This document shows, one piece after another, positions 23,121 through 34,401 of a stretch of 64,000 nt of DNA. The DNA comes from Oreohelix idahoensis. Taxonomy: Eukaryota > Mollusca > Gastropoda > Stylommatophora > Oreohelicidae. Numbering within the stretch: position 1 is the stretch's first letter; each line of letters begins with the position of its first letter. Location: positions 124,001-188,000 of the forward strand of contig JAMPIV010014848.1 of the NCBI GenBank assembly GCA_024509875.1. Direction: 5' to 3'. The notes below the pieces were generated by a model. It was not told where the DNA came from. It worked only from the letters and a program-made list of their open reading frames with translations, and did not search any database. Position numbers and translations under genes: made by a program.

Positions 23121-24200
23121 TTGGAGATGTTGTGAAAAAAGACTTCCCATCAACAATTTAAAGTCATTTCTTGACAAACTGTACTGCTTATATCATCAGT
23201 CGCCCAAAAATTCCAGAGAACTTGGAAAAGTAGCTGAAGATATAGGTAAGCACATCTTCAAAATTGGAAGAATTTTAAGTACGCGTTGGGTAGCTTTTAG
23301 TTTGGAAAGAATATGAAGCACTCACGGCTCATTTTGTAGCAGTAAAACAGGATGAAAACAGGGATAAGAGTGAAAGAATAATGTATGAAGGCCTACTAAA
23401 AAAAATTACTAGTATTGATTTTGTTTTGGATTTTGGACTGATGTGTGATGCTCTCCAAGAATTGTCAGAGCGCAGTGTCGAACTACATGCACGTGATATT
23501 ACACTCTACACAGCTCATAATATTATATCAAGGCGGATTCAGGTGTTTGAAGACAGAAAATTTAACAGTGGACCTTATTATTGAGAAGCTCTACGAGCAG
23601 CAGAAAATTTGAACTTTCAAGGAGTCACTCTAGAGAAGTAGGTAACAAATCGACCAACCAAGTCACTCTAGAGAAGAGGGTAACAAATCGACCAACCAAG
23701 TGACTCTAGAGAAGAGGGTAACAAATCGACCAACCAATGTAAATCGCTCTCTTGATCCTAAAACGTTTTACGACAGTTTGAGACGACGAATGGAAAATCG
23801 CCTGCTATGAACAAGACACACAAATGCCAGAATGGACAAAAGTGCTGTATCCAGAATGTTGGTCAGACAATGTCGAGAAGAATGTCACTTTTTGTTAGAT
23901 TGAAGTGGAGAGTTTGTGGAAGAGGCTTAGGATTGCAGAAAGACAGGTTCTAAGAGGTTATCGTGAATTCCTGACAGAGAAGAAAATGCCAGCCGGACTA
24001 TTGCCACTAAAATACACTATCAATTGCATCCCCATTTCTACCTGTGAATGTGAACGTAGCTTCTCCCAAATGAACCTAGTTTTCACACCAACACGGGCTT
24101 CTCTACACCTGAAGACTGTGAGTACAATGATGTTCATCAAGCTGGTTGGTCCTCCTCTACGTGTTTTTCGGCCTTTACCGCACATTCCTGGTTCCTGAAA
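23120..24200 (+). pseudogene. hAT-type transposase, middle and C-terminal part
   Basis: Frameshifted and interrupted by stops, but clearly the remainder of a KIAA1586-like hAT transposase. It has an FLDKLYCLYHQSPKN segment, an open piece (23381-23584) with IDFVLDFGLMCDALQELS and NIISRRIQVFE, and the C-terminal dimerisation region (23905-24198) with STCECERSFSQMN and TVSTMMFIKLVGPPL. The WxxxH/CxxxxERxFS-type helix that defines hAT dimerisation is visible. A 38-bp triplication (23624-23737) disrupts the frame. Around 150-200 residues between this part and the N-terminal half are missing. Confidence 0.75.
23624..23737. repeat. 38-bp tandem repeat, three copies, in hAT remnant
   Basis: Three consecutive copies of a 38-base unit beginning GTCACTCTAGAGAAG. 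They differ at one to two bases. 38 is not a multiple of 3, so the expansion shifts frame. Confidence 0.95.
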
Positions 24201-24640
24201 GGCAGACATCTATAGCAACTGACTCGAAGAGCAAGGAAAGCGTACGCGAAGATGGCAGCACCAATGTATTGAGCCCAATTTGGAAACTATTGTAAATATA
24301 AGGTACTAATTTGATGGATTTTTTTTTTTACTTTGGCTTTACTGGCATAATGGGATGGGGTGATAGAGTACCGGTAAACTTTATTTTAGAAACAAAGCAC
24401 TGAGTATAGGTATGTATTGACTACAAATATCTTCTCCGTGGAGGTAGTCTGCATCTGGTTTCTTGAGCTCTCGAGGTTGTACCACCGGCTTTTATTCTTT
24501 ATTGTTATTAATTGATGTTGTTGAAGCATCCAAGTGAACTAGTTCCTCCATGCATTTCCACCCTTGTTGCATCTATTGGTACTCATTGACCCAGACCTAG
24601 TTGTTAGTTAATATCTGACTAAAGTCGGGTGAGTCTTGTC
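24201..24640. other. No gene recognised
   Basis: Short spacer between the hAT remnant and the next LINE fragment. Nothing recognised. Confidence 0.5.
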
Positions 24641-25845
24641 TAGCATAATTTTAGTCATGTAGCTGCTGCGCGCTTGGAACAGAGACTATTGTTTCTCCTG
24701 CATTATCAGCTCGTGATTTCAGTAATCGAATACAGGCTATGAATACTCACGCTGTCAGTGTCACAATGTGAACGACTGGAACGCATTCAAAATGAAGGGA
24801 TGCGACTAGTTTTGGGCTGTACGTGTGATACCTCCATTGTGACAATGAGATACATGCGCGGATTGCTGTCGATTAGATCCAGATATGCGATGGCCCAGGC
24901 AAAAGCATATATGCGGGTAACCTCCGATAAAAGACACCCCCTACATGAGAATGTAGCTGACATCAAAGGAGCAAGAATCAAGAGGGGGGTGTCATGGATG
25001 GCACAGGCAGAGGCTACGATTGGTCAAGTGACCAGGGTTGAGAATGTATCCAAAGGGGAAGAGTGGAGTAAGTCAGGGGAGAACTGGATAAACTACCAGC
25101 AGGTCATGATTAGCCTTGGCAGAGAGTGCAGATCTTGGTGCAATAGAAAAGCAGAGTTGGGGATTAATCAGCTGATAAGTGATCATGCTGGGGATGATGA
25201 CGCCATTGTGTACACTGATGGGTCTGTAGTGCGTGGTGAGAAATCAGCATGAGGATTCTCTGCGAGAATAAAGGGCAGGGTCGTCGCTGAACAGAGTGGC
25301 GCCTACATGACAACAACCTCCAGCATGAGAATGGAGGTAGGCGCAGTTACTGCAGCACTGAGGTGGCTGTCTGAAACTCCATCAACCAGGACAGTTATAT
25401 TGTCAGACTCTCAAGCCATGCTTCGGAAAGTTCAGAACGGACGGTTGTGGCAGGAATAGAAAACACCAATAGAATCCAATAGAAACTGGTGAGGATCTAC
25501 TGTCCTGGTCATGCAGGGATACGTGGCAATGAGAGAGCTGACAGACTGGCCTCGGGAGCACACATAGTGGGGACACTGGACATGGATAAGGGAGAGATAC
25601 TAAGGGCTATTAATGATCGCCTGCTGGATAATGACACTGCAATGGATGAATCAACAAGGCTGCGGCTGTTGGAGTTTGGCATCAAACGTGGGGCTAGCAG
25701 AAATTGCAGTGAGAGAGGAATCATCCGTCGTATGTACAACCAGCGTGCTACAGGTACAATTTGCATTCATTCTTTTCGACATTTGCTGAGGGAAACTGAG
25801 CACTTATGGGTTTGCCCGGAGTGCAGTGAGGTCGATTCTGATTAA
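24640..25845 (+). pseudogene. LINE (I/Jockey-like) RT end plus RNase H domain
   Basis: Encodes the end of a reverse transcriptase (SQCERLERIQNEGMRLVLGC) and a LINE-type RNase H domain: first acid in VYTDGSV, a SSMRMEVGAVTAALRWL helix, an ILSDSQAML segment and the final YCPGHAGIRGNERAD motif. At least two breaks occur: a stop after VRGEKSA near 25250 and a frame change near 25460. A C-terminal tail ends WVCPECSEVDSD. An RNase H domain after the RT is characteristic of I-superclade LINEs. A second, more decayed copy is at 41050-42135. Confidence 0.8.
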
Positions 25846-25859
25846 CAATAACAATAACA

Positions 25860-26900
25860 ATAGTCATGTAAGTTAATCTTAGTTTCATTATTCGTAGATC
25901 CGAAGGTACAACCCCTAAAACCACACCCAGAGCAATCATCAATGTTGATCTGATTACATCTGTCTGTCGTTAGTTCTCTTCTCCGTGTGTTTTTCGGTCT
26001 TCCAATAGTTCTTTTACCTTGGGGATTCCAGACCTAGAACTGCCATGTATTGATGTTTATTTGTTCCTCAGTGTGTGTTCTATAAGACGTCAATATTTTT
26101 TCATCATCTCGTTTCACTATCCATCATCCCAAATTGGTGATCTTTTCATACCAATTCAATTTTTCTGTTACCCTGCTATATCCATTTATGAAAGTCTTTA
26201 ACTTATTTGTTGCCCTTTTTTTATGGTCCCCGTGTTTCCGAACCATACAAAAGAAACACCTTGATAAACTGATTTTTAAAATCGTATTTTTCTTGTCGGA
26301 CAACTTTTTGTTAATTTCTATATGAGCAAGTCACGTGTACAACAGGAAATAATTACGTTGCCCTCTTTCTGCTGCGTGTCTGATGACGTCACTAATTCTC
26401 ATGTGATCATTTAATTCATTTCCATTCTATTTCAACTTCATTGGATCTTGGCAGGCAAACGTATCATGACTTATGGTCAATGCACCTTGAAAAAATTGTA
26501 AGGCCTGCGTGCTCTGTTAATTGGTGTTCGATTTAGTTTTCACTATGCAGTGCGAGTCTTTTCCGTATTTTCTCGAAAAGCTGACGGTATTTTTTATTGT
26601 AAAACATTTCATTCAGACTTAGTAATATGGGGCTTTCGCAATGAAAACCTCTTTTACCTTTTGTACTCTTATTTCGATATCATTGTCAGGTCCTCCAATT
26701 TTTTTTTTAAGGTTGCTGCCAAGGTAAATATATGGGTCCACAACTTATAAGGTTATTTCTCCAACAGCAACAAGCTGGCGGTCAGTTGCAACATTTTTTC
26801 ACATGATCTGTGTATTTCCTTCGTGGATTTTCAGACTCATTGCCGTGACCAGTATTCAAGTATTCTCGTTTCGTCTCGCATCTGATAGGGGTAGACTAGT
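25860..26900 (-). pseudogene. Degenerate LINE reverse transcriptase C-terminus
   Basis: On the minus strand, read through many frameshifts, the fragment shows a YIYLGS-type motif near 26700 and, near 26000, PQGKRTIGRPKNTRRRE, the basic tail typical of many LINE ORF2 proteins. It is old and heavily mutated. Confidence 0.6.
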
Positions 26901-27779
26901 ACGCTTCTGATTCGTCTGCCTGTAAATATTCTCTTGGACACTTTTTTAAAAGTCATTTTTGTTATTTTTATGTCGCCACGTGTCATGTTTTCAGTTTGCT
27001 ATTTCTTGTCTTCTTTATTCTCTTTTTCCCCATTTATCATGCAGTGAGCAGGGTCCATTGCACTTTTTTTTTAAATTTATTGTTGATTTCCATCCGACAG
27101 ACTGTCTAGCTCGATATTTTTGTAGTTCCTGATTGCAGTTATTACAGATGTGAGAAACAATATGTTAGATTATGCATTATCCCTGACTTTCGCGAGTTTA
27201 TTATTTTTTTTAAGAGCCTTCGATGTTTCTAATTCCATTCTGATTCATTTTAAAATGATCTAGTGGACGTTGGAAAGGAGGGTCATTGGACACGATTATG
27301 ATAGTACTTACTGTTAAAAATATGCTTGTAAGTGTTTTTCTTTATGGCAGGAGGGTGCCAAAGGTGGGATCTCCCCCGCGTGCCAAATATTGTAGGGACG
27401 CCTCTGTTGGTAAAAATTGTTTATGTGTTCCCGTCCTTCTTATCTGCATCTGTTTAACTGCCCCTTTTCATCCCCTCTGCTGTGACATCAATCGTCAATT
27501 AGAATCTTGTACTCCTTCATGATGAGCTAATGCTGCTTATCACCAGGGGCCAAGTCTTTGTCTGTCCAAAGTTGGATACTAGAAGCAAGTTCTGTTGCTT
27601 TTAATGCAAAGTCACTTCATTTTAGTCTACCTTGGCCATAACTTTTCAGTGGGTTAATTACTCGGTGGTCTGTGAGCCTTAAGAATGTTTCTGCTTATGG
27701 TTGTATAATCTATGGTCTCTATGATGTTGTTTTTGGCGTGTAAGTAGTATATCATGGAGGAAACGGTTAGTATTCAGGA
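26901..27779. other. No gene recognised
   Basis: May contain further decay products of the LINE to the left, but no motif is legible. Confidence 0.4.
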
Positions 27780-28010
27780 GGAGCGCAGGAGGAGCGCAGG
27801 CGGCGGCGCATGACTTTTATATAAGGAAAATCAGGCGGTGGCGTTTCAGGCGGCGGCGCATAACTTTTATATAGCAAAATACTCGATCTATTTCAGGCGG
27901 TGGCGTTTCAGGCGGCGGCGCATGACTTTTTATATAAAGAAAATGTGGTGGCGCGCTGTGGTGGCGCGTGACTTTTATATAGTAATATATTAGTTCGATA
28001 ATGGTGTTGT
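27780..28010 (+). repeat. GC-rich/TATA minisatellite
   Basis: Four to five imperfect units that pair a GGCGGCGGCGCATGAC block with TTTTATATA. The last unit runs into TAGTAATATATTAGTTCGATAATGG, which recurs near 28760 and, inverted, near 32670. Confidence 0.8.
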
Positions 28011-28019
28011 TTACAGACA

Positions 28020-28627
28020 ATATTTAGAATAGGAAGGCGATATTACAACAGTTATACGATATATTTAGACAATAGGAAGGCGATATATTTAGATAACAGT
28101 TAGACGATATATATTTACAACAGTTAGACGTATATTTACAATAGGTAGACAACAGTTATATATGGGTAACAAAGAATTTAGTTAATATATTTTATTTTTT
28201 AAAATAAAAGTATATATTGGTAAGATTCGTATTTTCAAAAATAACATTATCATACATTTGTGTACAATTGACAAATAACACATATGAATATACATTCTGC
28301 AGTATTGTTTTATATTATATATAGGATATATATATATTGGAAGAAGGGAGGTGTGTATATGGTAACACATAGGATCACAGATTGGAAAACATAAAATATA
28401 ATATAGCACCGGTGTACAGCTGCAGACCAGACCTAGAGGGGTGTCGTCACATTGTCGTCATTGTCATCGTAAAAATAGAGAGGTGCGCTGTTGTGTGTGT
28501 ACATAGTGGAAGAGAGATTTTTGGGTAGAGAGTTATTGTATTGGATTTGTGTTGTATCTGTATTGTTATGTGTTGTTTATTACAATATTTAGCTATATAT
28601 ATATATATATATATCTATATATATATA

Positions 28628-28716
<89 letters not shown>

Positions 28717-29060
28717 ACATATATTTAGTTAGACATATATATTTAGAGTGACTTTTATATAGTAATATATTAGTTCGATAATGGCGGGCGTGTTGTTGTT
28801 AAGTGTTGTGACGGAAAATTTTTAAAAAAATCGATAATGTTGGGTTAGGTTACTGAGGGTTTTTTTTGAAGCGAGTGGAGTCTTTTTTTAGGTGGGGAGG
28901 GATACGATGCATGGGTGACGATCTATAGTGGGTGTAGGTTAGAGGGATTTTTCTGTGTGTTGTGGTATGGTTTTGGGGTGGAAGAGAGATATTTTAGATG
29001 TTGAGGGGAGATGTGGTGACGTTGTCAGGATACACCTGTGGTGTGTTATTTAGACATATA
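28020..29060 (+). repeat. Dispersed repeat, left copy of a distant inverted pair
   Basis: Contains CAGTTAGACGATATATT-type units, a unique-looking block around 28405-28475 (TATAGCACCGGTGTACAGC), a long (TA)n core, and a right part with TTTAGATGTTGAGGGGAGA. The reverse complement of these blocks appears in the same order at 40905 back to about 40130. Confidence 0.8.
28596..28711. repeat. (TA)n microsatellite
   Basis: About 115 bases of TA with two TATC interruptions, inside the dispersed repeat. Confidence 0.95.
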
Positions 29061-29139
29061 TTCATACATGTGGCGGCCTCCTTAACCGTTTCAGAGTTCC
29101 TCTGGTGCCCAGTTAAAACTGGGTCTGCCCTGCCGGGTT

Positions 29140-29600
29140 GGTGCAGTGCATCACACATACCTTGTGTATATCATCAATGACAAACGCTCTCTGGCCACAG
29201 AAATTGCTAGTCTCATTAACAAAGCTGCAGCTACCTTTGCCTGCCTCACATCACGCTTTTGGGGAAACTCCAAACTCGCAACGATGACCAAAGCTGCAAT
29301 ATAGAACGCCTGTATCATCAGCTTACTTCTATATGGTAGTGAGACCTGAACAATATATGCTAAGCAAGAAAGAAGGCTCAATACCTTCCATCTACCGTGT
29401 CTGCGCCACCTCCTCGGGCTTTCGTCGAAAGATAAAGTGCCAAATGTCGAGGTGTTTTCACGTGCTGGACTTCAAAGTCTGTATACCCGGCTGAGACAGG
29501 AAAGTCTACGCTGGCTTGGTCATATTAGTCGCATGAAAGATGGTCGCTTTTGCAGAGATGTTTGGCGACTAGCAGATAAACTTGTTTCCGATAGTCTCTA
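29140..29600 (+). pseudogene. LINE reverse transcriptase C-terminal fragment
   Basis: Reads RFWGNSKLATMTKAA, SLLLYGSET, LNTFHLPCLRHLLG, VPNVEVFSRAGLQSL and LRWLGHISRMKDGRF, the standard C-terminal region of a LINE RT, with stops near 29304 and 29349. The same family occurs inverted at 43950-44464. Confidence 0.75.
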
Positions 29601-29684
29601 TTTAGCGCTGACGGCACCCACCCTAACCGACTACAAACAGTATGACTCATTCATCGATTACATTTGATAATGTTTTCCTCGCGA

Positions 29685-30000
29685 GCGCAGACCATTGATC
29701 GAGTTTAACAACGAGTGGTAAAAAGCACGTGCGTGTTAGGTTTTCTTAAAATGGTTGAAACTGGTCTCGACATTGTCCCGATTGCAACCTGTAACACTAA
29801 GGAGTATCTAGTTGGCACCATAATCTAGTCTGCCTGTGATATATATATCTCTACGTTTGTGTTCAATAAAACTGTCTATTTGGCCTTGTCCAACCTGGCC
29901 TTTGATATTATTTTTTATGTTGGAAACCTCGACTGTGTACGGGTCATTTACATAACACTAGATGGACATTGGGGTGAGTAGATTTTATTACTCGATGCTA
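29685..30000 (+). repeat. LTR-like direct repeat, left copy
   Basis: Matches 31330-31670. Shared blocks include AAAAGCACGTG, AACACTAAGGAGT, GTCTGCCTGTGA, CTGTCTATTTGGCCTTGTCC and ATTGGGGTGAGTAG. An AATAAA in the left copy precedes the GGCCTTGTCC block, as in an LTR R/U5 region. Confidence 0.6.
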
Positions 30001-30129
30001 GACCTAGTCAAGTCTCTAATACTTCACTCCCACTTCTCGCTGCTGGCTCTGGTCATGTCTCTAACACTTCACTCCCACCTCTCGATGTTAGACCTAGTAT
30101 AGTTTCTAACCATATCCACCGCATGAAAG

Positions 30130-30900
30130 ATGCTCGCCTTTGAAGAAATATTTGGTAACTGTAAGAAATATTTTGTACAAGTGGCAGAAATATTTTGACA
30201 ACGGTAAGAAAAATTGTGATACCAAAATGACGAAATGGAAATATGAAAACTGTGATACCAAAAGTAAGAAATATGAAAACTGTGGTACAAAAATTATGAA
30301 ATGAAAGTGTGAGTGTTGTGCTGCAAACATTATGAAATATGAAAACTGTGATACCAAATTTAAGAAATGGAAATATGAAAATTGTGAGACCAAATTTAAG
30401 AAATGGAAATACGAAAATTGTGATACCAAAATTAAGAAATGGAAATATGAAAACTGTGATACCAAAAGTAAGAAATATGAAAAAACTGTGATACAAAAAT
30501 TATGAAATGAAAGTGTGAGTGTTGTGCTGCAGAAATTATGAAATATGAAAACTGTGATACCAAATTTAAGAAATGGAAATATGAAAATTGTGAGACCAAA
30601 CTTGAGAAATGGAAATACGAAAATTGTGATACCAAAATTAAGAAATGGAAATATGAAAACTGTGATACCAAAAGTAAGAAATATGAAAAACTGTGATACA
30701 AAAATTATGAAATGAAAGTGTGAGTGTTGTGCTGCAGAAATTATGAAATATGAAAACTGTGATACCAAAATTAAGAAATGGAAATATGAAAATTGTGAGA
30801 TCAAACTTAAGAAATGGAAATACGAAAATTGTGATACCAAAAGTAAGAAATGGATGTGTGAATGTCGTGCCGCAAAAGTTATGAAATGGAAAATATACTA
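30130..30900. repeat. 36-bp satellite with about 205-bp higher-order period
   Basis: About 20 imperfect units of a 36-base sequence (GATACCAAATTTAAGAAATG then GAAATATGAAAATTGT). A variant unit containing ATGAAAGTGTGAGTGTTGTG recurs at 30301, 30507 and 30712, a spacing of 205-206 bases. Since 36 is divisible by 3, long ORFs arise on the minus strand (up to 244 codons of F/I/S/V). On the plus strand the unit reads as a 12-residue peptide KWKYENCDTKFK, interrupted by TGA in the variant unit. Confidence 0.93.
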
Positions 30901-31131
30901 AAAAGGCCTAACGGTAAGAAATATTTTGACACCGATAAGAAATATTTAAAGAAGTATTTGCCAGTTTATCTATTTACCAACAGGTTGGATCTTTTGCGCA
31001 GGCCTGGGAGAAAATTTTGGGACCCTCTTTGCTGCTTGGAAGAAAAGCTTTTACTAAAGTTTGAAAATTGCAGGACAAAACATAGATACCCGTTTGATAA
31101 CTGGAACAAATACTTAGTTACATTTATTTAA
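30862..31131 (+). CDS. Hypothetical 89-residue ORF after the 36-bp satellite
   Basis: Not recognised. The start is ATG. The N-terminal third is lysine/tyrosine-rich (GKKYFDTDKKYLKKY), and a later KFENCRTKH resembles the satellite's plus-frame peptide, so it may be a diverged edge of the satellite and not a real gene. Confidence 0.2.
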   Translation: MSCRKSYEMENILKRPNGKKYFDTDKKYLKKYLPVYLFTNRLDLLRRPGRKFWDPLCCLEEKLLLKFENCRTKHRYPFDNWNKYLVTFI

Positions 31132-31329
31132 TGTACTACATTTCCGTGGTCGCCGCATGTGTGAACCGCTTGGGAGACAATATAAAACCTATCACCAGAT
31201 GTCGCCCGTATGAAAAAAGTGAAACCTTAAGTAGCGGGGATTCGAACACAAGAACGATGGAATGTTTCTTTTATAAAGTTCTACTATTGCTCGATTGTGT
31301 TTTGAACTTGTAACGTGAACAAACATTTA

Positions 31330-31670
31330 CGCTCGATGTTTTGCGCGGGCCATCGATCCGGTTCCAAAACAAGGGAGGGTAAAAGCACGTGTATGAACTT
31401 TATTAAAAATGAATAAAACTGGCCTCGATATTGTTTCGGTTACAGACTGCAACACTAAGGAGTCTCTAATTGACGTTATAAGTTAGTCTGCCTGTGACAT
31501 GTATCTCTACGGTTACGTTCAATACAACTGTCTATTTGGCCTTGTCCAGCATTTGATATTATTTTTTATGTTGGAGACTACGGCTGTGTGTGCGTGTGTG
31601 TGTGTGGGGGGGTCACTTACATAGTCCAAGATGGCCATTGGGGTGAGTAGCCTTATTACTCATGATATAC
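31330..31670 (+). repeat. LTR-like direct repeat, right copy
   Basis: Second copy of 29685-30000, in the same orientation, moderately diverged and with a (TG)n expansion near 31590. Together the copies bracket the 36-bp satellite. A third small piece of its left edge (GGACCCTCGATCCGATTTTC) is at about 32441. Confidence 0.6.
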
Positions 31671-32796
31671 TATAAATAATAAAGAAAACTACCACGTGAT
31701 CCAGCACCCGTCTCAATATGTAGTTACATTCACCCAACAACGGGAATTGTCTGTCATATTTTTACATCCAAAGTATAGTTGCTTCCGACACCACTTCATC
31801 TCTCATCGTCTTATATTCTCATCACTAGCTACACATATCACAACACAAAACCAAAATCATCGCCACCACACACACCGATCATTAGTCATCTTCGTCTATA
31901 ACATGTATTACTTTTTTATATTTTCCTCTTTATCCTACAGCGGACAGGAAAAAGAGAATTCACTTAGTGAGTGGTTATAAAAATTACTTCTTCTCAATTC
32001 AAGAAGCAATATAGTTGCATGACGGTTTGGGAACAAATCGGTTGTTATATTCATGTAACACGGAAAAAACACAACTTCTTCCAATAAAAATGTTAAAGCT
32101 ACGTCTAAATCAGCTTGTTGTTGTTTGTTACAAGACTACAGCTCATCCACATAGATAACAACGTTCTGATGCGTTCACTTTTGGACAGTGTACCTATACC
32201 TAAACTTTCATGAAATACACAAAAATCTCCTGTTATTGCTTAAGAATACACTACCTCCACAATAATTGATCAATCTACACAAGTCTGTGGTATGGGCTCT
32301 TTAACAGCGACAGTGAAATATCAACATATAATCGCTCCTGTAAAGATTATTTTTGACGTGTGAAGTTATGCGCGCATGGGCATCCGTCCTCATTGATCTG
32401 ATAAATATACATCTAGCGTATATTCAGCGGGCTTTGTGCGGACCCTCGATCCGATTTTCTTACTAGTGAGGGTAAAACCTGAATCGTTTGTCAGAAATAT
32501 CAGGGTAGAACATTATACGAGAAGAGAACCCCTGGTTTGATTCGGGGAGCACGATAAATCTAGTACTAATTCGCTCAATAAACAACCACAACACCTTAGA
32601 CAAACACACGTTTTTGGTGGTTCTCACTAAACTACAAGCGCGGGGCGGGAAAGAGTGTACTAACCACCATTATCGAACTAATATATTGCTATACCATAGA
32701 CCATCACCTGGACATGTTTCAGACATGTCTGAACGCGGGGCACAAAAATTTTTTCATATCGACAATGGGTCAACAAGCGAGTAGTTTTTCAACTAA
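31671..32796. other. No gene recognised
   Basis: AT-rich. It contains the small left-edge fragment noted for the LTR-like repeat (about 32430-32480) and an inverted CCATTATCGAACTAATATATT motif near 32670 shared with the 28-kb repeat. Confidence 0.5.
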
Positions 32797-32964
32797 CCAA
32801 CTCTCTGTTTTTACCGAGGCCAGCGTTTACTACGCGTTCGAAAATACTTTGGTGAGTCATATCTAAAGTTTTCTACCAAAACCGGCATTACGTTAACTCG
32901 TCCTGAATTTGAACATTTGTTGGCTTTACAGGGTGAAAGCCTCGCCGAATTTGAGCTACTATAG
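32797..32964 (+). pseudogene. PC4-like (p15 coactivator type) domain fragment
   Basis: The frame is open for about 55 codons without an initiating ATG and ends in TAG. It reads a strand-like LLRVRKYFGESYLKF followed by STKTGITLTRPEFEHLL. The pattern of a V-R-K-aromatic strand, then T-K-x-G-I-x-L-T and an acidic-aromatic helix, is that of PC4-type single-stranded-DNA-binding domains. An ATG in another frame (32765, MGQQASS) opens a 33-codon ORF overlapping it, and a good splice donor (TTG/GTGAGT at 32852) and acceptor (TTTACAG, 32931) are also present. It could therefore be a frameshifted gene relic. Homology is inferred by eye. Confidence 0.4.
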
Positions 32965-33053
32965 TTACCAAACACGGATACCTGTCCTACTACTTACCAA
33001 TACCTACAAACACAAAATACCAGACTAGACCAAAAGCCATACCACCCGCTCAC

Positions 33054-33185
33054 GCACACACATAACCACACGCACACACACACACTAACAACCACACACA
33101 CATGTACACATACACACGCGCACACACACACACACACAACCACACACACACACACACACACGAACACACACGAACACACACACAC

Positions 33186-33260
<75 letters not shown>
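33054..33260. repeat. (CA)n followed by (TA)n
   Basis: CA-rich to about 33186, then about 74 bases of pure TA. Confidence 0.95.
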
Positions 33261-33264
<4 letters not shown>

Positions 33265-33929
33265 CTGTATAGTATAAAACAAACACACCAACTCACTACC
33301 GGCCCAATACAACAACACCACCCAAACCAAAAGCCTAGCACAATACACCCATGCTTCTACTACCCTCGCCAGCACAAATAATACTCCAATTAAAGAACAG
33401 TTTGTATTCGTTAATTTAGAAACCTATTTTTCCTTTCCTAAAATCACAAAGAAAATAATCTTGTAAATTTAAGAGGCGAAAACAGTTAGTAAAGCTTTCA
33501 TAATAGCGAAAGCTATTTAGAAAAATGTATGAACCGCTCAAAAAGACAAGATACAAAGACCCACAAAGAATAATACAGCTGTTGCTATTAGAATAAATGC
33601 AGAACCGGGACCAGGCGCTTTAACCTTAACAAAAAGACAAATAAACAAACGCATGTTCTCAAACCAAAGGAGCTGACTTTACTTTGAGTGAAAAGCAAAA
33701 TTAAACATAACAGGAAGCTTTGGTGCTGATTCTTAGTTGGTTTAGGTAATATGGATTTACCATGAGTCATACACGCACAAGGACAGCACACATCGACAAC
33801 TCGTCAACTATCGATTAGTTTTTTCAACTAAGCAAGGCCTGACTAGCGCGCACACAAGGTTGGACACGTTTCAAGAGACCTACAAAGGGACTGAGCGCAT
33901 GTGTTTTAGCTTGATATTTCGTCTTCTTT
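33261..33929. other. No gene recognised
   Basis: No domain-bearing ORF and no repeat partner seen in the window. Confidence 0.5.
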
Positions 33930-33971
33930 TAAAAGAATTTTATATATATATATATATATAGATAAATATAT

Positions 33972-34025
<54 letters not shown>
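33930..34025. repeat. (TA)n microsatellite
   Basis: TA repeat with GATAAATATATAGA interruptions. Confidence 0.93.
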
Positions 34026-34029
<4 letters not shown>

Positions 34030-34199
34030 TACACTTAAATAGCCTTTGTTATCTATGCTGCCTAAATATGGTATGTATAAATAATGTATTTATGTTGTCT
34101 AATTGTTGAAATATATGTCTAAATATATGTATAAAAAGACAACACAACACAATACCGAGTCATACACATTACAACAACACACAAAAATATCTACACAAA

Positions 34200-34332
34200 A
34201 ATGGTATAGCCAAGTCTCTAACACTTCACCCCCACCTCTAGATACTAGACCTAGTACAGGTCTCTAACACTTCACTCCCACCTCTCGACGCTGATCCTGG
34301 TATATCCAAGTCTCTAACACTTCACTCCTGAG
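34200..34332 (+). repeat. About 50-bp tandem repeat (CTCTAACACTTCACTCCCAC unit)
   Basis: Two and a half units of CTCTAACACTTCACTCCCAC followed by CTCTCGATACTAGACC-like sequence. Two units also lie at 30013-30110 and one partial unit at 40093-40118, just right of El3. Confidence 0.85.
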
Positions 34333-34401
34333 TCATACACACACCCGCCTGCTACAACCCAATACACACACAGCCACACCCGCACAAGCGCACACCCACA
34401 C

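Noticed and set aside
28541..28732. ORF of IYIYIY repeats (also 32994-33375)
   Set aside because: Translation of (TA)n and (CA)n tracts.
30053..30840. Minus-strand ORFs up to 244 codons rich in F, I, S and V
   Set aside because: They arise from a 36-bp satellite whose length preserves frame; no domain, and overlapping frames are equally open.
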